Part shown: positions 5,951 to 13,540 of the stretch, one piece after another
Layout of the letters: the number at the start of each line of letters is the position of its first letter
Position numbering within the stretch: position 1 is the first letter of the stretch
The notes under the pieces: generated by a model
What the model was told of the DNA's origin: nothing
Database searches by the model: none
Seen by the model: only the letters and a program-made list of their open reading frames with translations
Made by a program: the position numbers and the translations under genes
Assembly: GCA_031423615.1 (NCBI GenBank)
Contig: JANPFV010000123.1
Location: 1-18,096 of the forward strand
Direction: 5' to 3'
DNA: 18,096 nucleotides
Origin: JADLGJ01 sp031423615
Lineage (GTDB): Bacteria > Omnitrophota > Gorgyraeia > Zapsychrales > JANLHA01

Positions 5951-7111
5951 ATGTCTGACATTGAGCGTATTTTGGAAATAACGCTGCCGCCAAAACAGTC
6001 TGCTTTTCTCTGGGGCGCCCGCAAGGTCGGTAAATCAACATTTCTTAAGCAGGTTTTTCCCGATAGCCTTGTTTACGATTTCTTAAAAACTGATCTGTAC
6101 TTAGATTTTTTAAAGAAACCTGCCCTTCTTCGCGAACAACTCCTTGCCCAATATCCTAAAATTCTGAAAAAACCTATTATTCTTGATGAAGTTCAGAAAA
6201 TACCACATATTCTCGACGAAGTTCATTGGCTTATCGAAAATAAGAAATTACGGTTTATTTTGTGTGGCTCCAGCGCCCGTAAATTAAAGCGCAGTCACAC
6301 TAATATGCTCGGCGGCCGGGCCTGGCGCTATGAGATGTTTCCTTTAGTTTCGCAGGAGATTAAAAATCTTGATCTTTTGCGAGCTTTAAACCGCGGCTTG
6401 ATTCCTAGTCATTACTTAGAAGAAACTTATCAAAAATCTTTAAAGGCATATGTTCACGATTATTTGAAGGAAGAAGTTTTTGCGGAAGGTTTGGCGCGTA
6501 ACATTCCAGCTTTTTCGCGGTTTTTTGAAGCGATGGCGTTTTCTCACGGACAATTGACGAATTATACGAATATCGCACGTGATTGCGGGGTGAATTTTAA
6601 AACGGTTCAGGAATATTTTCAAATTTTAGTCGATACATTTTTAGGGGTTCGTATTGAACCGTATCATATTCGGCAAAGTCGTCAGGTCATTACCTCAGCG
6701 GTCAAGTTTTATCTTTTTGACGTCGGAGTTGCGGGATTCTTGGTGAATCGAAATCTCACTCAGGAAAAGGGGGAGGATTTTGGGCGAGCTTTTGAACATT
6801 TTATGTTGATGGAGATTTTGGCCTATCGTTCGTATCAAGAGCGGGAATTTAATATTTGTTTTTGGCGGACGAAGGCGGGGCTTGAAGTTGATTTTGTGCT
6901 TGGGCAAGGCGAGGTGGCCCTTGAGATTAAAGGGGCAGGCCGGGTGGAGAAAAAAGATATTTATCCGTTAACTGTTTTTCATGAGGAGTTTAAACCGAAA
7001 AAGAGTATCCTTGTCTGCAATGAGAAAGAAGAACGCGTTGTGGATCATGTGCGTATTCTTCCTTGGCAAAAGTTCTTGGGACTTTTATGGGATGGTAAAA
7101 TTATTGAATGA
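5951..7111 (+). CDS. AAA_14/DUF4143 family ATPase
   Basis: The protein has 386 residues, usual for this family of P-loop ATPases with a C-terminal DUF4143 domain. Walker A GARKVGKST is at 22-30, Walker B IILDEVQ at 76-82, the sensor strand LCGSSARKLK at 104-113, and the family LGGRAWRYEMFPL at 120-132. A winged-helix-like segment spans about 205-227 (NIARDCGVNFKTVQEYF). The C-terminus contains a PD-(D/E)xK-like arrangement: Glu282, Asp314 in LEVDFVLG, and Glu325-x-Lys327 in ALEIKG. These are the residues expected of the restriction-like fold to which DUF4143 is related; nuclease activity is not proven. The biological role of the family is poorly known, and its members are patchily distributed and often exchanged between genomes. 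The start is fixed by AAGGAG 6 bases upstream and a strong promoter. The stop overlaps the TatD start (ATGA), so the two are translationally coupled. Confidence 0.9.
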   Translation: MSDIERILEITLPPKQSAFLWGARKVGKSTFLKQVFPDSLVYDFLKTDLYLDFLKKPALLREQLLAQYPKILKKPIILDEVQKIPHILDEVHWLIENKKLRFILCGSSARKLKRSHTNMLGGRAWRYEMFPLVSQEIKNLDLLRALNRGLIPSHYLEETYQKSLKAYVHDYLKEEVFAEGLARNIPAFSRFFEAMAFSHGQLTNYTNIARDCGVNFKTVQEYFQILVDTFLGVRIEPYHIRQSRQVITSAVKFYLFDVGVAGFLVNRNLTQEKGEDFGRAFEHFMLMEILAYRSYQEREFNICFWRTKAGLEVDFVLGQGEVALEIKGAGRVEKKDIYPLTVFHEEFKPKKSILVCNEKEERVVDHVRILPWQKFLGLLWDGKIIE

Positions 7112-7920
7112 TAAACCTCATCGACACCCACGCTCATCTTGACCATATTGAAAACCTCCATGAATCTTTGGCGGAAGCGGTGCAAGCGGGAGTGTCGGCG
7201 GTTTTGGCGGTGAGTACGGATTTGAAGGCGATGAAGAGAAATCTGGAAATCAAAAAAAAGTATGGATCCCCGCTAAGAGATTGCGGGGATGACAGTTTGT
7301 TGAAAATTTATTTGGGACTGGGTATACATCCCGGAGACATCAAAAGCGAAGATCTAGATGAGTCCTACGCTTTTATCGAGCAGAATATAGGAGAAGCGGA
7401 CGTCGTAGGCGAAATTGGTTTGGATTTTTCGTATAAGTGGATTCGCAAAGACGAAGAGAAAAAGAATGAACAGCGTGAAGTTTTCCGCCGACAACTCGCT
7501 ATCGCCAAGAAATACAATAAGCCCGTCGTCGTTCACACGCGCTGGACGTGGCGAGAATGTTTTGAGATTGTGAAAGAATATGATATTAAGAAAACCAATT
7601 TTCATTGGTACAGCGGGCCGGTAGATGTTCTTGAAGAAATTTTAAAATGCGGTTATTATGTTTCGGCCGGTCCGGCTTTGGCATTTAGTGCGCAATCGCG
7701 CGAAGCGATGAGTCACGCGCCCATTGAGCAGACCTTGATCGAAACGGATTCACCGGTTTATTTTAATTATCCCGACGATATGGGCGGCGGATTTAAGGCC
7801 ACACCCAAAGATGTTTTTAAGTCGTTAGACGCTTATGTCAAGCTCAAGGGGGTCGCTCTGGAAACTGCGGCGGAAATTTTAAACAACAATGCCTTAGTCT
7901 TTATGAAAGGGTCATCATGA
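7108..7920 (+). CDS. TatD family metal-dependent hydrolase/DNase
   Basis: A TIM-barrel amidohydrolase-like enzyme of 270 residues, a family with 3'-5' DNase or related hydrolase activity. Metal-site residues are visible: His8 and His10 in DTHAHLD, Glu102 in GEIGLD, His143 in VVVHTR, His166 in NFHWYSG and Asp214 in ETDSP. The N-terminal region carries an insertion at about residues 53-65 (GSPLRDCGDDSLL) between the KKKY helix end and the KIYLGLGIHPGD strand. Its DNA is a palindromic element (see 7266-7290), so the loop was probably gained by in-frame insertion. The start overlaps the ATPase stop (ATGA at 7108-7111) and the stop overlaps the next start (ATGA at 7917-7920). TatD is the best-known family name; the true substrate is unknown. 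Confidence 0.92.
   Translation: MINLIDTHAHLDHIENLHESLAEAVQAGVSAVLAVSTDLKAMKRNLEIKKKYGSPLRDCGDDSLLKIYLGLGIHPGDIKSEDLDESYAFIEQNIGEADVVGEIGLDFSYKWIRKDEEKKNEQREVFRRQLAIAKKYNKPVVVHTRWTWRECFEIVKEYDIKKTNFHWYSGPVDVLEEILKCGYYVSAGPALAFSAQSREAMSHAPIEQTLIETDSPVYFNYPDDMGGGFKATPKDVFKSLDAYVKLKGVALETAAEILNNNALVFMKGSS
7266..7290. repeat. palindromic element embedded in frame in the tatD coding sequence
   Basis: ATCCCCGC (7266-7273) and GCGGGGAT (7283-7290) are perfect complements around a 9-base loop. The sequence GGATCCCCGC...GCGGGGATGACAGT has the form of dispersed intergenic palindromes found in many bacterial genomes. Here it lies inside a gene and encodes a stretch absent from typical TatD proteins. The comparison with other genomes is from memory; the palindrome itself is plain in the sequence. 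Confidence 0.7.
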
Positions 7921-9959
7921 AAAAAATTATTGTACTCGTTATAGGTGTGGTCCTGCTCGCCGGGGCCGGAGTTCTTTTCTTCTCACACCGCGGCGGGAAA
8001 ATCGCCATAGAAAATGTTTTGCCCGCCAAACCGGTTTTCTATATCCGGGCGACCGATGTCAGTCGCCGCGTCGAAAGTTTTGAGTCTACAAAATTATTTC
8101 AGGAGCTCAAAAGTATCGACTTTAAAAAAATAGCTTCCCGGTTCGGTTTGCCTCCCGAAGGTGTCACTGAGGCCGAGCAACGTCTGAACCAGGTTTTTTC
8201 TGCCGAGAATATCAGGCTCATGAAAATTTTGTTCGGACGGGAGATTGCGGTGGCCGTTTATACGGATGAGACTTTGAAGAATTCTCAGCCCAAAAATCCT
8301 GCGGAAGTAAAAAAGATCCTTGAGCAATTGCTGGGAAATATTTTTATTGTCACACGCGCCGCGTCGGATGCCACGGCTGCGGAAACCGTTTTTAAATTTG
8401 TGGGTGGATTCAGCAAGGATTTTAAAACCAGCATGGCGCGTTATAATGGCCACACCGTCAATTCCGTCACGGACAAAGACGGCGCCGTGGTTTTAGTCTA
8501 TGTGCGTATCAAAGATGTTTTTGTTTTGGGAACAAACGATAAAGCCGCAAAATCGGCCATCGATGTTTTTGAAAAGAAACAAAAGGCCTTATCCAGCGAC
8601 GAGGATTTTGTTGCGCGGGCAAAAAGTCTTCCTGCGGCGGCGGATACGGTCGGGTTTTTTGATATCCGTCCGATTTATACTTTACTTAACGCCCAGATTG
8701 CCGAAATGGACAAATCCCCCGCAGGACAAATGTATAGTCAACAATTCAGCGATCAATTGAAACAAATCCAGGGCCTTAACGTCCTGACCTTTGCCAATAC
8801 GACCAGCGATGTCTTGACCGGCAAAGCGTTTTTATATTTTGATAAAACCAAACTGGATCGGGCGGCAGGGATTTATTACCGTTGCGCTCCTGACGATAAT
8901 CATTCCGCCAAGTTTGTGCCGTGGGACGCCTTGTTTTATGAATGGAGTACCTGTTTGGATTTTCCTTTGATGTGGACGCAATATAAAGAACAGCTGACCC
9001 TGCAGGCCAATGCTTCTGGCCGGCCGCTGGATGTCGGGAAAATGGTCAGTGGTTACGAACAAATGCTGGGTCTTTCTATCGACGGAGATATTTTGCCTGC
9101 GCTGGGAAAGGAGTTCGGGATTTATTTGACCGATGTGGACACCACGGGGAATTTTCCTATCCCCAAGCTGGTTGCTTTTGTGCAAACGACGTCGCGGGAT
9201 AAGATGAATGGCGTCCTCAATAAATTGCTCGGCCTTCAACCGAACTTGCAGCCACAAGAGGAAAAATATAATGGCGAACTGATCCGCTACATTTCTATTC
9301 CTTTTGCGGAAAGTTTTAAAGTCAGTTACACTTTCGTCGACAATTATCTTTTGCTGGCCACCAATGTTGATATTTTGAAGGCTTCGCTCGACGCTGTAAA
9401 AAGTCCGGACAAGTCGATAGCGGTCAATCGCGCATTTCAGGCGAATGACGGTAAGAAAAATTCCGTCTTTTTTGTCCAAATTGACAGTTTGCTGGCCAAG
9501 GCCAACGGTATTTTTGATTGGGCGGGCAACATGACCAAAGAGAGCCAAGACCAACGGCAAGCTTTTATCACCGGCAGTCAAAAGAATTTGGATGATCTTA
9601 AAGTGCGCAATGAAGCTTTAAATGCCCAAGTCCAGCAGAAAAAAGGGCAGGTTGCCCAATTGGAAGCGTCTACAGCCGCTGATCCTACCGTCGATGTAGC
9701 CGCCGCAAAAGAGGCCTTGCAAAAAGAAATCGAGGCCTTGCAAAAAGAAATCGCGGCGAATAAGGAACGCGTCCAAAATATTTCCGCGCAGATCAAGGCT
9801 TATGAAGATAAGGCGCCCAAGGACGATGAGAATAGAACCGTGGTGGAAGAATTTGTCAAACCGCTGCTCAAAGCTTTGGCGAATATCCATTATATATCGA
9901 CGGTAACGGTCAATGGGGATGGACATTTGGAAGCGACGACCCAATTGAAAATTGAATAA
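7917..9959 (+). CDS. membrane-anchored DUF3352-like protein with C-terminal coiled coil
   Basis: 680 residues. One N-terminal hydrophobic helix (about 4-23, MKKIIVLVIGVVLLAGAGVL) acts as a membrane anchor or uncleaved signal; the rest should lie outside the inner membrane. The body repeats a mixed alpha/beta pattern seen in DUF3352-type proteins (a PAKPVFYIRATD start, then segments on ability to accumulate and on FGIYLTDVD-like strands); this assignment is by general resemblance and is moderate. Residues about 545-630 are rich in Glu, Lys, Gln and Ala with heptad spacing, a predicted coiled coil. It includes a perfect 21-base tandem duplication coding for EALQKEI twice. The start overlaps the TatD stop by ATGA. 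The next gene also encodes a single-pass membrane protein, so the two may act together in the envelope. No enzymatic motif seen. Confidence 0.8.
   Translation: MKKIIVLVIGVVLLAGAGVLFFSHRGGKIAIENVLPAKPVFYIRATDVSRRVESFESTKLFQELKSIDFKKIASRFGLPPEGVTEAEQRLNQVFSAENIRLMKILFGREIAVAVYTDETLKNSQPKNPAEVKKILEQLLGNIFIVTRAASDATAAETVFKFVGGFSKDFKTSMARYNGHTVNSVTDKDGAVVLVYVRIKDVFVLGTNDKAAKSAIDVFEKKQKALSSDEDFVARAKSLPAAADTVGFFDIRPIYTLLNAQIAEMDKSPAGQMYSQQFSDQLKQIQGLNVLTFANTTSDVLTGKAFLYFDKTKLDRAAGIYYRCAPDDNHSAKFVPWDALFYEWSTCLDFPLMWTQYKEQLTLQANASGRPLDVGKMVSGYEQMLGLSIDGDILPALGKEFGIYLTDVDTTGNFPIPKLVAFVQTTSRDKMNGVLNKLLGLQPNLQPQEEKYNGELIRYISIPFAESFKVSYTFVDNYLLLATNVDILKASLDAVKSPDKSIAVNRAFQANDGKKNSVFFVQIDSLLAKANGIFDWAGNMTKESQDQRQAFITGSQKNLDDLKVRNEALNAQVQQKKGQVAQLEASTAADPTVDVAAAKEALQKEIEALQKEIAANKERVQNISAQIKAYEDKAPKDDENRTVVEEFVKPLLKALANIHYISTVTVNGDGHLEATTQLKIE
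9711..9752 (+). repeat. perfect 21-base tandem duplication in the coiled-coil coding region
   Basis: Bases 9711-9731 and 9732-9752 are identical, without a single silent change. Each encodes EALQKEI, exactly one heptad, so the duplication lengthens the coiled coil without shifting its register. Complete identity suggests a recent slippage event, and copy number could vary between strains. Confidence 0.9.
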
Positions 9960-9973
9960 ACCCCGAGAGACGC

Positions 9974-10672
9974 ATGAGTCCTGAAACTTCTTTTGCAAAG
10001 AAACTTTGGAATACCGTGATATTTCTTGTGGTGTTCTTTGTGTCTTTTTGGGTTTTTCACGGGATTTTAAACATCGTGAACCAAAAGCGGGTGCTCAAGG
10101 AAATGATCGCACGATTGTCCGCCGACAGCCGCATCGCGCAGGTCATGGTCGTTGATGTGCGTTTTAATCCCTTGACGCAAAAACACATGACCACAATCAA
10201 GTTTTTGGAATTCGACAGCCGTCTGCGTCCGACGGAGCCGAAGTATTTTACCTTTTCCGGAAATTTAATTCAGTTTCAGTCCTTGGTTGTGCGGTTTGAC
10301 GATATTCACGTGAAGAATGGGGACGCTTTACGCGGAAAGAGCATTTACCTTTTTTGGAAAGTTTTTATTCTCGACGGCGCGAATACGCAGGAATATACCA
10401 TTTCGCCGGTGTCCGAAGTCCCGCGCGGCTATAAATCCGACGCAGAACGCAGCCGCTTTGAGGAGGATATCTGGAAGGAATTTTGGAGCATTGCCTTGGA
10501 TCCCAAAAAGGCCAGCCAGCGCGGGATCAAGAACGCACAGATTGAAGCTCCGGGGACTAAATTTGTTCCCGGACTTTTATATACCATCAAGATCGAACAC
10601 GACGGCGGAATGCGCATCGACGCCAGTGAAATTCCCCGCATTCTCAAGGGCGAAAAAGTGATGCCTGAGTAA
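9974..10672 (+). CDS. hypothetical single-pass membrane protein
   Basis: I do not recognise this 232-residue protein. An N-terminal hydrophobic helix at about 13-34 (NTVIFLVVFFVSFWVFHGIL) follows a short charged segment, so it is likely anchored in the inner membrane with the rest in the periplasm. The remainder is soluble and mixed, with RFNPLTQKHMTTIKFLEFDS, an FRFD-like strand (LVVRFDDIHVKNGD) and a short helix rich in Glu and Arg (SDAERSRFEEDIWKEFW). It begins 14 bases after the DUF3352-like gene with GAGAG as a weak Shine-Dalgarno, and is probably the last gene of that operon because a long inverted repeat follows 48 bases after its stop. Adjacency to the coiled-coil membrane protein suggests a shared envelope role; this is inference only. 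Confidence 0.8.
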   Translation: MSPETSFAKKLWNTVIFLVVFFVSFWVFHGILNIVNQKRVLKEMIARLSADSRIAQVMVVDVRFNPLTQKHMTTIKFLEFDSRLRPTEPKYFTFSGNLIQFQSLVVRFDDIHVKNGDALRGKSIYLFWKVFILDGANTQEYTISPVSEVPRGYKSDAERSRFEEDIWKEFWSIALDPKKASQRGIKNAQIEAPGTKFVPGLLYTIKIEHDGGMRIDASEIPRILKGEKVMPE

Positions 10673-10719
10673 GCTATGGAAAAGAATTTTATTATTTAAC
10701 GCGATGTGCAAGTTTTGCT

Positions 10720-10796
10720 GATTCGACGGGTCCTTTTTAGGCGAATAGCGCCATAGAGGTGCAAAACAAATGAGCCTCAAAAGGACCCGTCGGATC
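10720..10796. repeat. 23-bp inverted repeat after the ATPase-tatD operon
   Basis: The arms are 10720-10742 and 10774-10796; 21 of 23 positions are Watson-Crick pairs, with one G-T (10723/10793) and one mismatch (10738/10778). The loop is 31 bases. The core is CGACGGGTCCTTTT. It may mark the operon's end, but no T-run follows on the plus strand. Its sequence is distinct from the other two long inverted repeats, although all three contain a GGGTCC- or GGGTCT-like run. Confidence 0.8.
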
Positions 10797-10863
10797 CGTA
10801 AGCATCAATCATAACGATAGATTTTATACACAGCGTTAATTTTCTTAATTGTTTTGTGTGTTA

Positions 10864-10892
10864 TTGCCGTTTGGTATTTTGTTTTTTATAAC
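10864..10892 (+). promoter_or_regulatory. candidate promoter for the polX gene cluster
   Basis: TTGCCG at 10864-10869 and TATAAC at 10887-10892 are separated by 17 bases, a good fit to the sigma70 pattern with two mismatches at -35 and one at -10. It stands 55 bases before the polX ATG in an A/T-rich part of a 275-base gap. No strong alternative is visible. Confidence 0.4.
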
Positions 10893-10947
10893 TGGGATCT
10901 TATGTGTGTGGGTGGCGACTGTTCTATGCCAGTATCTTCCGTGAGAT

Positions 10948-12681
10948 ATGAATAAAAATAAAGAGATTGCCGATATTTTTCAGCGGATGGGCGCTTTGCT
11001 TGAAATGAAAGACGAGAATGTCTTTCGAATCCGTTCCTACTATAAAGCGGCGGAAAATATTTCCAGTCTTGCCGAAGATGCGGCCATTCTCCGTCAGGAA
11101 AACCGGCTTTCCCAAATTCCCGGCGTTGGAAAAACCCTGGAAGAAAAAATCGGTGAGTATTTAGATACCGGCAAGATTTCCGCCTACGAAAACTTGATCC
11201 GGGAAGTTCCGGAAAGTTTACTGGAAGTCATGAAGGTGCCTTCCGTCGGGCCCAAAAAAGCCAAACTTTTTTTTACTCAACTCAATGTCATCGACCTTGC
11301 CGGTCTGGAAAAAGCCGCGAAATCCGGTCAGCTTCTGGATTTAGAAGGCATCAAAGAAAAAACCGTTGAGAAGATTCTCGACGGAATAAAAATCGTCCGT
11401 CAAGGTCCTCAGCGGATGACGTTAGGGACGGCCGTGTCGGTTGCCGAGACCATTGTTTACCAGCTTGAAAATCTTCCCGATGTCAAAGCCATCGTTCCCG
11501 CCGGAAGTTTGCGCCGGGGCAAGGAAACCATCGGCGACATTGATATTTTAGTTGATTCCAAGGATCCAGCGAAAGTCATGGACGTTTTTGTCAAATTGCC
11601 GCAGGTTAAAACGATCCAGGGTCAGGGCGAAACAAAATCTTCCATTTTGACCGTCGATAACGTCCAGGTGGATTTGCGGGTGGTCGAAGCGAAAAGTTTC
11701 GGCGCGGCATTATTATATTTCACCGGGTCGACGAATTTTAACGTCAAGCTCCGCCAGATCGCGATTAAAAAAGGGATGAAGGTCAATGAATACGGTATTT
11801 TTGATGCCAAAGGAAATAATCTGGCTTCCAAAACCGAAAAAGATTGCTTCGACGTTTTGGGTCTGCCCTTTATTCCGCCGGAACTGCGGGAAGATATCGG
11901 CGAATCCAGGCTTTTTGGGGAAAGGGCTTTAGCCCAGATCCCTCATCTGATCGAACTTTCCGATATCAAAGGCGATCTGCATGCCCATTCGACTTATTCA
12001 GATGGGCACAATACCATGGCTGAAATGGCCAGCGCGGCGCAGGCCAAAGGATATGAATATTTGGCCATGACCGACCATTCGCAAAAACTGCGCATTGCCG
12101 GCGGGGTGTCGGCGGAAGATTTGCTCATCAAGAAAAAAGAGATCGACGAGTTGAACAAAAAGCTCAAAAATTTTCGGATCCTCTACGGGACGGAAGTAGA
12201 AATAGACAGGGATGGAAATTTAGATTACAATGAAAAAATTCTGGGCGAATTTGACGTCGTGGTGGCATCGGTGCACAGCGGTTTTAATCAGCCGCAAGAC
12301 AAGATGACGGCCCGTTTGCTAAAGGCGTGCCGGAACAAATTCGTCAATATTATTGCCCATCCGACGGGCGTGCATTTGGGTAAACGCGAGCCGTATGATG
12401 TTGATCTCAAAGCGTTAAGCCGTGCGGCGAAAGAGGAAAATACTTTTTTGGAAATCAATGCCTGTCCGGTTCGTTTAGATCTCAATTCGGCAAACGTCTA
12501 TTTTGCCAATCAGGAAGGCGCGGATTTTACGATCAATACGGATGCGCACAGGATCAATCAATTGGAATTTATGCGGTTTGGTGTGGCCATTGGCCGCCGG
12601 GGTTGGTTGAGAAAAAGCCAAGTCCTCAATACTTTTTCTTTGTCGGAAATGTTAAAGAAGTTAAAGAAAAATGATGTTTAA
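10948..12681 (+). CDS. polX: family X DNA polymerase with PHP domain (PolX)
   Basis: Bacterial PolX fills short gaps in base-excision and double-strand-break repair; its PHP domain gives 3'-5' exonuclease or related phosphoesterase activity. The length of 577 residues is usual. Two helix-hairpin-helix elements are at about 57-68 (IPGVGKTLEEKI) and 97-108 (VPSVGPKKAKLF). The polymerase palm has GSLRRGKETIGDIDILV with Asp197 and Asp199, the third carboxylate Asp242 in VQVDLRVV, and YFTGS at 257-261. The PHP domain starts near 341 with HAHSTYSDGH and continues with TDHS, EVEI, ASVHS, AHPTG and NTDAH, so its metal ligands look complete. The ATG at 10948 begins the typical short helix before the 8-kDa-like domain; the Shine-Dalgarno is weak. 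The stop overlaps the following flavoprotein gene by 11 bases, so the genes are co-transcribed although unrelated in function. Confidence 0.96.
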   Translation: MNKNKEIADIFQRMGALLEMKDENVFRIRSYYKAAENISSLAEDAAILRQENRLSQIPGVGKTLEEKIGEYLDTGKISAYENLIREVPESLLEVMKVPSVGPKKAKLFFTQLNVIDLAGLEKAAKSGQLLDLEGIKEKTVEKILDGIKIVRQGPQRMTLGTAVSVAETIVYQLENLPDVKAIVPAGSLRRGKETIGDIDILVDSKDPAKVMDVFVKLPQVKTIQGQGETKSSILTVDNVQVDLRVVEAKSFGAALLYFTGSTNFNVKLRQIAIKKGMKVNEYGIFDAKGNNLASKTEKDCFDVLGLPFIPPELREDIGESRLFGERALAQIPHLIELSDIKGDLHAHSTYSDGHNTMAEMASAAQAKGYEYLAMTDHSQKLRIAGGVSAEDLLIKKKEIDELNKKLKNFRILYGTEVEIDRDGNLDYNEKILGEFDVVVASVHSGFNQPQDKMTARLLKACRNKFVNIIAHPTGVHLGKREPYDVDLKALSRAAKEENTFLEINACPVRLDLNSANVYFANQEGADFTINTDAHRINQLEFMRFGVAIGRRGWLRKSQVLNTFSLSEMLKKLKKNDV

Positions 12682-13540
12682 AATCACGAACAAGCAGATT
12701 CTCGCCAAGGATGTGAAGCGCCTTGATGTGAAAGCGCCGCTCATTGCCAGCCGCGTTGAGCCGGGACAGTTTGTAATGGTCATTACGACCGAGGGCGGGG
12801 ACTGGATTCCTATGCCCATTGCCGAAGCTGACCCGATGCGCGGACAGATCACTTTTATTGTCCAGGAAAGTAGTCCGGCGACGATACAATTGGGTCATCT
12901 GACAATAGGGGAAGAGATTTTTTCGATTATTGGACCCTTGGGCCAAGCCGCGGCCATCGCCAAGGCGGGTGTGGTGGTCTGCTTAGCGACCGGTGTCGGC
13001 ACCGCTAGCATTTTACCCATCTGCAAAGCTTTGAAAAAGGCGGGAAATAAAGTGGTCGGAATTATCGGTGCTAAATCCAAAGGCAGTTTGACCCTTGAAC
13101 CGCAGATGCGGATCGCGTGCAGCCGGCTTTTAATTGCGACGGAAGACGGGAGTTACGAGCGCCGCGGATTAGCTTCGGAAATGTTAAAAGATATTTTAGC
13201 TGCGGAAGTTGTGCGGTTGGTTTATGCGGCGGGGTCCGTCGATATGATGCAGACCGTTTGTCATTTGACTCGCGACCGGGCGATTAAAACGTTGGTCCAG
13301 CTCCGGCCGGCCATGTCGTGCGGGATGGGATTTTGCGGTTCGTGCCGGGTTCGCGTCGAGGGGAAAGTTGTTCTCGCCTGCGTCAATGGACCTTTGTTCG
13401 ATGGACACAGCGTCAATTTTGAGCATTATAAAATGCGGGTCGCAACGTCTCAAGACGACGAAATTTTGACCTCTGCGCACAGTGAGAGCGACGCGACGCG
13501 CTCGATTACAAAATTCTTTCCGGGATTATTAGGAAAATGA
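12671..13540 (+). CDS. nfnA: Nfn-type NAD-binding flavoprotein, small (alpha) subunit
   Basis: The FAD/NAD-binding subunit of an NADH-dependent ferredoxin:NADP+ oxidoreductase or the closely similar sulfide dehydrogenase SudB; it is also related to the PyrK/ferredoxin reductase family. 289 residues. EPGQFVMV at 30-37 and IPMPIAEADP at 46-55 lie in the FAD-binding barrel, followed by the nucleotide-binding segment VVVCLATGVGTASILPI at 101-117. A [2Fe-2S] motif is given by Cys217, Cys222, Cys225 and Cys237 (CGMGFCGSCRV...CVNGP). The start overlaps polX by 11 bases; ATG codons at 12671 and 12674 are both possible and differ by one Met. The stop overlaps the next gene by ATGA, which matches a two-subunit enzyme made in equal amounts. 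Choice between Nfn and Sud cannot be settled by eye. Confidence 0.85.
   Translation: MMFKITNKQILAKDVKRLDVKAPLIASRVEPGQFVMVITTEGGDWIPMPIAEADPMRGQITFIVQESSPATIQLGHLTIGEEIFSIIGPLGQAAAIAKAGVVVCLATGVGTASILPICKALKKAGNKVVGIIGAKSKGSLTLEPQMRIACSRLLIATEDGSYERRGLASEMLKDILAAEVVRLVYAAGSVDMMQTVCHLTRDRAIKTLVQLRPAMSCGMGFCGSCRVRVEGKVVLACVNGPLFDGHSVNFEHYKMRVATSQDDEILTSAHSESDATRSITKFFPGLLGK

Noticed and set aside
5951..7920. ATPase plus TatD as an anti-phage defence system
   Set aside because: P-loop ATPase and nuclease pairings occur in defence, but no other defence genes, integrase or restriction genes surround them and TatD proteins are common housekeeping enzymes.
8832..9581. Long minus-strand frame (249 codons) opposite the DUF3352-like gene
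   Set aside because: It mirrors the coding gene's codon structure; the product is basic and low in recognisable features, and there is no promoter or ribosome site that would make it independent.
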